64,000 bases of DNA. It comes from Symbiotaphrina buchneri. Taxonomy: Eukaryota > Ascomycota > Symbiotaphrinales > Symbiotaphrinaceae. A model generated the notes under the pieces. It saw only the letters and a list, made by a program, of their open reading frames with translations. It was not told where the DNA came from and made no database searches. The stretch is taken from positions 722,006 to 786,005 of the forward strand of contig BCIG01000010.1 of assembly GCA_001599915.1 (NCBI GenBank), written 5' to 3'. Positions 57,687-64,000 of this stretch are shown here, in pieces; the first letter of the stretch is position 1; every line of letters begins with the position of its first letter. The translations under genes and the position numbers were made by a program.

Positions 57687-58507
57687 CTGCGATGCTGTGT
57701 TTACAGCAAAAGGTCAAAGCAAATGTCTTTGAGGGACATGGATGAAAACGTGGTTGTGTTTGCGTAACAAGACTTTTTTCTGGGCGCGGCTAGATGTTTA
57801 TAAACGGAGATTAGGCATCTACGAGCGAGGGCGATCGGGTTTCACTGGCTCGGGGTCGGCCGTCGGCGCTTAACTCCATGCTTTGGTACCGGATTCCTGT
57901 CACGCCTCGCAGCAACCGAGCCCGCTAATTGCTACCGTAGTGCGGCGGCGGGCCACTTTTGCGCCGTGACGGCACGGAAACTTGGAATGAATTCCGTGCC
58001 CGATCCGGAGTTGGAGTCATTTTTTTCGACGCTATTCCCTTACTCGCGTTCAGGACTGGATCTTGCGTGCGCTATAACTTCTGGATTCCAGCTTCGTGAG
58101 TATCTTAATTTCAAGGCATTGGTGCATCGCCAAATCTTACCTGTTGGCAAGTTCCATTTCGCTCTCTGTCTGGAATTGCAATTTTATTTCATGATATCAT
58201 CACAGGCACGGGCTGCAATCATTGCTTTGTCCTCGTCCAAATCTATCCGCCGGTCGGTCCTGCAGCATGAAAGTCAACCCCGACAGATTCGTAAGACTGT
58301 CTCGAACACGGGGATCGGGCCTGATCAAAGGCCGATCAGGCCCCATCTGTTGAGCGCAATGTGTGCACACATCACCAGCTACCTCGGTAGGTACCAAGAA
58401 TATCACAAATCAGATAATCACAACCAATAATGTCTTTACGGATTTAACGGAGAATATTTCATAGACTTCTATATTCATGAGATCAAAGCAAAACCGCAAA
58501 ACTATGT
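57687..58507. other. Intergenic region with a perfect inverted repeat
   Basis: 821 bp with no recognisable gene. Positions 58317-58326 (GGGCCTGATC) and 58334-58343 (GATCAGGCCC) form a perfect 10-bp inverted repeat with a 7-base loop. Whether it acts in DNA, as a binding site or a terminator hairpin, is unknown. Confidence 0.5.
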
Positions 58508-59693
58508 CTAGACTGTAACCTGAACTCCATTCGTGTGATGTACTCCATTAGCCACCTTCGCCGGACCATTCTCCTTCGCTGCTCTTCTGCGCCCAGCCAT
58601 TGCAATAGCCACATTCAAAGCATTCTGACTGCTCTTCGCGCTGGCGACGTTCTTCCCGACGAGATCAAACGCTGTGCCATGTGCGGGGGTCGCAATGACA
58701 ACCGGCAGCCCTCCCTCGACCGTCACGCCTCCGTCGAACCCTAATAGCTTGATCGCTATCTGGCCTTGATCATGATACATGGTGACAACCCCGTCGTAGC
58801 TCTTGCGGCTCTTGTCGAGGAAAATGGTGTCTGATGGGTAGGGGCCTTGCACATCGATGCCCATGGCTTTGGCGGCTTTGACTGCTGGGGTTATCGAGTC
58901 GATCTCTTCCGTGCCGAAGAGCACGTTCTCGCCGCAATGTGGGTTCAGTGCGCATACGCCCAGTCGAGGTTTCGCGATGCCGTACTCAGATCTGATAGAC
59001 AAGATCAGTAGGTGCTGGAGAGAAGCCAAAGCCAGGAAGAGGGTGCATACAGCAGCTGATTCAAAAGCTTAATGACATCAATAACCGCCTTCTGCGAGAT
59101 CAGCGACGCCACATCCTTGATGCCGACATGGCTCGTAACCCTCGCCGTCCAGATATTGCCCATAATATTGATCTCGCTCGTCACGCCCTCATGATGGAGG
59201 TACTTCGCGAACCAGCGCAACTCATCCTCTTCGTCCATTCCGCCCCAGTGCATCGACGTCTTATTAAGCGGCGTGAAGACAATCGCATCGACCTCGCCGT
59301 TGTTCGCCATCGCCATCGCGCGCTTCAACTGGTATATGGCCCGCTGCCCAGCTTCCTTGGATTCCTTGCCGACTGGGATCGGTGATGAGGGTGCTGTGCC
59401 GTCGTCGAGGACTTGTACGCCCTCGGGCCCGGCGACGGCGGCTATGGGGATGGTGACGCCCGCTGCGACCTCTGCGGATCGCACTTCGCTCATGTCGGCA
59501 AGGAGGTATATGTCTGCCCTTTCGCAGTTGCGGGGGTCGGCCAGAATTTTGGCGGCAAGCTCGGGTCCGATGCCTGCTGCGTCGCCCATGGTCATAGCCA
59601 CGCGGGGCCGGGCGGAGAATACTGGAAACTTTGGGAAGTTAGAGTGATGCAAGCTATCCTAAACAAACCGCGGGCGACACTTACCTTCGCCAT
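58508..59693 (-). CDS. PdxA-like 4-hydroxythreonine-4-phosphate dehydrogenase family protein
   Basis: Exons 59693-59685 (MAK), 59628-59051 and 58991-58508 encode 356 residues. PdxA features are complete: VAMTMGDAAGIGPE at the start, FTPLNKTSMHWGG, the metal-binding His in VTSHVGIKD, CALNPHCGE with the second His, and MYHDQGQIAIKLLGFDGGVTV with the third His, then ATPAHGTAFDLVGK. Bacterial PdxA oxidises 4-phosphohydroxythreonine in vitamin B6 synthesis. Fungi make B6 by the Pdx1/Pdx2 route, so this member more likely oxidises a four-carbon sugar-acid phosphate (threonate or erythronate type), as in the PdxA2 branch. A C-terminal tail of about 25 residues is extra. It is divergent from an MFS carrier, which may import its substrate. 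Confidence 0.88.
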
Positions 59694-60185
59694 GTTGATT
59701 GAATGTGATGTTGGATTGGAGTAATGAATGAAGATAGCTGTAAGGGTAAAACAGTTGGAGGTAGCTGTCTACAAACAACTTTCTTCGGCCTTGTGGAAAA
59801 GCCCCGAACTAACGGCGCTTGGATATCTTATCAAGAGCGTCTTCATCGCCTTCGAAGAGTGCCTTTGTCAAGTAACCGGGCACATGACTGCTGCTGTGTG
59901 GCTAAATGAACCATGTGGCCGTACCTCGGAGGCCTCGCCGGGACACATCCAGGCGCGCGGTGAAGAATCTCCACTCGGAGGCGCCGCCGATCGACGCCGC
60001 GCACGGACAGTCGATCGGAACGCGCACCGACCCCATGGGGAACAACCACATGCACACGCAGGGTCCAATACACTCATAACTACTCCTCCTTCTCCACAAA
60101 ATCCTGCCATGTCGATCCATCCGCATCCACATTCTGCGTCAAGCACTCTATCCTCGTATCCCTAACATCCAGCGCAACCGTCACC
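59694..60185. promoter_or_regulatory. Shared divergent promoter of the PdxA-like and MFS genes
   Basis: 492 bp separate the two start codons, which point away from each other. This is the usual arrangement for a co-regulated pair. I see no obvious regulator palindrome comparable to those of the polyol cluster. Confidence 0.4.
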
Positions 60186-61975
60186 ATGGCAGCCAAAACC
60201 GCCGATCCGTCCGCGCCCACGGAGCAGATCGAAGACTGCGAACTGCATCCTGTGGCCGAGGATGGCATCGCGCATGTCGAGCCGAAGACGATGAATATTG
60301 ATGCTGATGATGCTATGAAGGCTGTGGCGGCCTATCATGGTGAGCCGCTGGTCATTGATCCTGCGACGAATAAGAGACTGCTTCGCACTATTGACTGGCA
60401 TATGATGCCCATCTTGTGAGTTATCCTAACCGTATCTCCTGGAAGCCCGACATGGGAGAAGAGTGTACGTACTGATGGATACCAGATGTGTCGTGTGGGC
60501 GCTGAACTACCTCGATAAAACTACCATCTCCTACGCCAGCATCATGGGCATCAAGAAAGACCTCAACCTCGTCGGCAGCGACTACCAATGGCTGGGATCT
60601 CTTTTCTACTTCGGTTATTTAGCCTTTGAGTATCCGACAAGCAGACTGCTTCAGCGTCTCCCGTTGGGGAAGTACTCCGCCTTCTGCATCGTGATCTGGG
60701 GTGTGGTGTTGGCTCTGTTCGCCGTCGTGCACAACTACTCCGGCGCGATCGCCATCCGCTTCGTGCTGGGCATGTTTGAGGCCGCCGTCATGCCGGGCTT
60801 CGCGCTGTTCATCTCGCAGTGGTACATCAGCCACGAGCAAGGCTTCCGCATGGGCATCTTGTTCAGCTTCAACGGGTGGGGCCAGATCTTCGGAGGTTTC
60901 GTCGCGTACGGGATCGCCAAGGGCATCGATGCGCACGGCTCCTCGATCGCGGGATGGAAGATCATCTTCGTCGTCACTGGCTGTCTCACGGTATGCTCAC
61001 ACCATCGAGATCCCCTCCATCGAGATCCCCTCCATCGAGATCCCCTCGTGGATGTAAATGCTTTATAACTGACATGGTGCAGATCCTCGTCGGCTTCTGG
61101 TTCTACTGGGTCGTGCCGGACAACCAGCTCAACTGCCGCTGGCTCTCTGAGCGCGACCGGCTCCTCGCCGTCGAGCGCGTGCGCGTCAACGAGCAGGGCA
61201 TCGGTAACAAGCACTTCAAATGGTACCAGTCCCGCGAGGCGCTGCTGGACCCCATGACGTGGGGCTTCATCCTCTACGCCATCCTGCACGACATCCCCAA
61301 CGGCGGCCTGACCAACTTCTTCAGCCAGCTCATCGTCAGCTTCGGGTATACCTCTGAACAAAGTCTTCTCTATGGCGCGCCAGGTGGAGCCTTTGTGATT
61401 GTGGCTTGCATGCTTAATGGCTGGGCTGGAGACCGCTTCGGCCACCGCGCGCTGTGCAGCTGCGTCGTCATCTCCATCGCCCTGCTGGGGATTATTCTCA
61501 TCGTCGCCCTGCCCCTGGAAGGATACAACACCGGCCGCCTCATCGGGTACTACATGACGCAGGTCAACCCGGCGGCGTTTGCCTCGGTCTTGTCGCTCAT
61601 TGCATCCAATGTGGCTGGGTACACGAAGAAGACGACCGTGGCTGCGCTGTACACGATCGCATACTCCGGTCGGGAACATCGTCGGCCCGCAGACCTTCCG
61701 GCCCAAGGACGCACCGCGATACGTCCCTGCTGAGATCAGTATCTTGGTTTGTTACGCGCTTGCTGTTGCAGACTTGATCTTTCTGTGGTGGTATGCGCGG
61801 AGACAGAACCAGAAGAAGGCAGCTATCAGAGCGCAGCCTGGGTATACGGTTCTGGAAAATCAAGAGTACGTGCCCCTCGCCGTTGCATACTTTGCCCATG
61901 TCCTGACTGACTGACTTTGCCAGATTCCTTGACTTTACCGATAGGGAGAATACCGAATTCGTCTACACTCTGTAG
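60186..61975 (+). CDS. MFS anion:cation symporter (allantoate/nicotinate permease type), apparent +1 frameshift
   Basis: Exons 60186-60415, 60486-60990, 61083-61865 and 61924-61975 total 1570 bases, one too many for an open frame. The protein begins with RLLRTIDWHMMPILCVVWALNYLDKTTISYASIMG, then LFYFGYLAFEYPTS and KYSAFCIVIWG, classic for the Dal5-like ACS family. The frame holds to AALYTIAYS, then must slip by one base at the GG of positions 61669-61670 to continue VGNIVGPQTFRPKDAPRY and the conserved end EFLDFTDRENTEFVYTL. As written, translation ends after about 30 wrong residues and loses the last two helices. Twelve membrane helices are otherwise evident. It probably imports an organic acid or amide for the neighbouring PdxA-like enzyme. 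Confidence 0.82.
61003..61047 (+). repeat. Three perfect 15-bp tandem repeats inside an intron
   Basis: CATCGAGATCCCCTC occurs three times head to tail within the 92-bp second intron of the MFS carrier (60991-61082). The unit length is a multiple of three, so copy-number change leaves both splicing and any read-through frame unaffected. It is a short minisatellite, probably length-polymorphic. Confidence 0.9.
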
Positions 61976-63336
61976 GAGAGGCTCTCGAACAGGAATGGTC
62001 ATCACCCGTGGGCCGCCGCAGTCCAAACCCTCAAAATGTATGCATATAGGCGCTAGCCCTCCAGTAAACTATATATAATCCATTGCGACCTCTTTTTCCA
62101 ACAACGAGGCATGGGGCATATGGCGAAGAGTAACTGCAGATGAATTAATTTCGTCTTAGAGTATATCTGAGAAGTTCATATAAAAGTCACATGTAGAACA
62201 TTCACACCTAACAGGTGTGAGAGTTAGGGTTAGGGTTAATCTTCGGATTTTCATAGGATCACTTGGGTTACCCAGTGATCCGAACTTTTTGTTTTTGGAT
62301 TTGAGGATGAGGGATGTCCATCTTTTGCTACAAGGTTGGAGTGCAGTGATGGTACTTACCGTCTTTAATGTCATCAACAAAGGGGATTTTAGAGCTATGA
62401 TATCCAAGGACATGGTAATTCTGGGATCCACCTTACTTTTTTAATCCTTAACGACTCCAAGCTTCCCAACTACTGATGGAGTCATCGTTGTACTGATTAT
62501 ACGCCTGGGATTCGGCCTAAGATATCAGGATCTTAAGGGACACAAATGCACTCAGACCGATTACAGCAATTGTACACATCTGTTCCCAAAAACCATAGCA
62601 AGCCCGTTGTATATAGTCTTGTCCTGCACACATCCATAATTACTACAACTACTGAACCAAAGCATTCCTGTGTACCGATTAGCAGTATTGCTCATTCTCT
62701 GGACCGAACCAGTAGATGTTGATATTAGCCCAGACAGGGACCATACTACCACAGGAAGTCGGTTTCGGAGGACATGGGCACATTACATTTTACCAGTGTA
62801 AAACTTGGTAATCAGTTACACTCAAGAGACTGGTACTGTTGAAAGTTTGTACCCGTTCTTGGCAAGGCTCGCCCGGCCTGTCTCTGTGGTTAGATGAGAT
62901 GTCCTGTAAAATCTCAGCACTGCCCCTGAATGTCCCTGTCTGGATCATAGTCACCGGCCTTGACTAAAGGGCCATGATCTCTGCATCTCTAAATTTCTCC
63001 ATGACCCATGACCAAGAAAGATTATATCCAGCTAGTATCAGGTCATGATTACATTATCACTCAGGCATTGGTGTTAGAGTAATTCATCTCTTTATTCTCA
63101 TAATCTGAGTAGTAGTACAATTCAGGAAAAAGTCATAAGACAACCATGTTCTACTATTACAGTTAGAAAAACAGTAATATGGGTATAATATATCAATTAA
63201 TTAAACAGAGATACTATCTAGACAGGTTTCTAGAGTTATATATGGTTTTGTTTATTGATAAGTTACATGGTTAACTAGGGTTATACCAACACATTCCTAC
63301 AATGATAGTAAAGCTATTCCTACCATTGTATCGTTC
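61976..63336. other. Gene-free repeat-rich segment with short hairpins
   Basis: No gene is supported. It holds a hairpin CACACCT-AAC-AGGTGTG (62203-62219), the TTAGGG tract, a second hairpin with arms GGATCAC/GTGATCC (62256-62281) and increasing AT content from about 63000. A minus-strand frame near 62561-62752 has a vague copia-polymerase look, but it is too weak to call. Confidence 0.45.
62223..62239 (+). repeat. Interstitial TTAGGG telomere-like tract
   Basis: The sequence GTTAGGGTTAGGGTTAA contains two full TTAGGG units and part of a third, the telomere repeat of most filamentous ascomycetes. It lies inside the window, about 1.8 kb from the repeat-rich right edge, so it is interstitial. 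Two and a half units could arise by chance, by repair with telomeric DNA, or mark a subtelomere. Confidence 0.55.
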
Positions 63337-63700
63337 CTAGGCCTTTGTTTTCTTGGTATAGTTTCCCTTTATTAGTAACTTTATAAATTGTTCATGTTTA
63401 ACCTGATTAAATGACTTTGTAAACCTGTTAACTAACATCTTGTCCATAAAGATATAATAGACTTCAAGTCTTTTATCCTGGACTAGATCTCTGTAAAAGT
63501 ACCAGTATATATCAATATGCTTTATTCTTGGTTGGAATTCCAGGTTATTAATCAGATGAATCATAAAGATGTTATTCATACTAAGAGTTAAAGGATTAAA
63601 TCCTTTGACATTGATTTTAAGACCTTATAGAAGTCATTATATTTAAATAACTTCTCACATCATTATTATACAAACTATATATTCAGTTTCAATGATGTTT
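63337..63700 (-). mobile_element. Ty1/copia retrotransposon remnant (RNase H end), AT-rich and decayed
   Basis: On the minus strand an open run reads NNIFMIHLINNLEFQPRIK, then KHIDIYWYFYRDLV, MDKMLVNRFTKSFNQ and KHEQFIKLLIKGNY. This is the C-terminal RNase H segment of copia polyproteins (family form: N-x-F-H-x-R-T-KHIDIRYHFVRE, then DGLTK and KHxxF). Upstream, ETEYIVCII matches the (S)TEAEYIA block, but with stop codons. The expected CDN catalytic region is now MNN. The strong AT bias and G-to-A-type replacements fit repeat-induced point mutation. Confidence 0.75.
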
Positions 63701-63897
63701 AAAATAATAAAAGACTATCACTTAGAACTCTAGTTAATAAAACTTTCTGTTAGGATAAATACATAATTGTTTATTAGAAGGAGCATGACGGGGTCCGGGT
63801 TTGGCGGCAGAATCGACGGCCTCGCCGGCGGGGAGCCAATGGGCGGGCCGGACGCGAAGGCGGTGGCCGGTCGGGCGGCGGTACCGGGGTACCTGAT

Positions 63898-64000
63898 GGG
63901 CCGAAAAATCCGTTTCGGGCGATAGCGCTCCTGTGTGAGGGACGAAAAATACGTTTCGGGCGATAGCGCTCCTGCACAAGGGACGAAAAATCCCTCTCGG
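63898..64000 (+). repeat. 41-bp tandem repeat running off the window edge
   Basis: Units start at 63898, 63939 and 63980. Each reads GGG[C/A]CGAAAAAT followed by a GTTTCGGGCGATAGCGCTCC core and a variable 5-6 base end. Two full copies and a 21-base third are visible, and the array continues beyond the window. It follows an abrupt change at about 63775 from very AT-rich to GC-rich DNA. Confidence 0.85.

Noticed and set aside
62561-62752. Minus-strand frame vaguely like copia reverse transcriptase (RMSNTANRYTG...)
   Set aside because: The similarity is too weak, and its position relative to the RNase H remnant is in the wrong order for the same element.
1-64000. tRNA, rRNA, CRISPR or secondary-metabolite backbone genes
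   Set aside because: I looked for T-loop-like motifs, regular spacer arrays, and PKS or NRPS signatures and saw none. A covariance-model scan (for example tRNAscan-SE) could still find a tRNA that I missed.

Overview
This window is nuclear DNA of a filamentous ascomycete, most probably Eurotiales (Aspergillus/Penicillium type). The evidence is many protein genes with short GT-AG introns (49-130 bp), typical fungal families (Zn2Cys6 regulator, GH55 glucanase, pepsin-like protease, several MFS carriers, DUF7770 and HNH_2 proteins) and a C-to-T-decayed copia relic in an AT-rich stretch. There are no bacterial operons, CRISPR arrays, rRNA genes or tRNA genes that I could recognise. All exon coordinates are manual splice calls, made from reading-frame continuity and family similarity.

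Layout. 1-7.2 kb: TauD-type dioxygenase (+), GT8 glycosyltransferase with an in-frame stop (-), then a Yvc1-like channel (+) and a D-2-hydroxyacid dehydrogenase (-) that converge and are both cut off at the same point near 6097. 7.8-16.9 kb: acetoacetyl-CoA synthetase (-), GFA-type zinc protein (+), amidase (-), serine-rich cupredoxin-like membrane protein (+). 17.2-17.6 kb: a 355-bp MULE-like MITE with about 50-bp terminal inverted repeats and 9-bp target duplications. 17.8-28.3 kb: pepsin-like protease with a one-base frameshift (-), FAD oxidoreductase-Rieske fusion (+), beta-lactamase-fold hydrolase (-), methyltransferase (+), Cys-rich hypothetical gene (+).

28.4-39.5 kb looks like a polyol/pentose catabolic gene cluster: xylitol/sorbitol-type dehydrogenase, P-loop sugar or nucleoside kinase, MFS sugar transporter, two short-chain dehydrogenases and a Zn2Cys6 regulator. 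Palindromic CGGAC...GTCCG elements lie in three intergenic regions of this cluster. The regulator carries a premature TAG. 40.2-44.1 kb: FAD amine-oxidase-like gene and a monocarboxylate-type MFS carrier.

44.5-54.8 kb is an accessory zone. It holds an intact DUF7770-type gene, a frameshifted DUF7770 fragment and several decayed HNH_2 nuclease-like copies, around an APH-type kinase and a GH55 exo-beta-1,3-glucanase. 55.5-62 kb: 14-TM drug:H+ antiporter (-), a PdxA-like dehydrogenase (-) and an ACS-family MFS carrier (+) divergent from it, the carrier having a one-base frameshift. 62-64 kb: short TTAGGG tract, AT-rich copia relic, abrupt switch to GC-rich DNA and a 41-bp tandem repeat at the window edge. 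This suggests a repeat-rich, possibly subtelomeric, neighbourhood.

An unusual number of otherwise well-conserved genes carry a single disabling lesion (two nonsense codons, two +1 shifts, one bad splice donor). Either many genes here are decaying or the assembly has residual errors.
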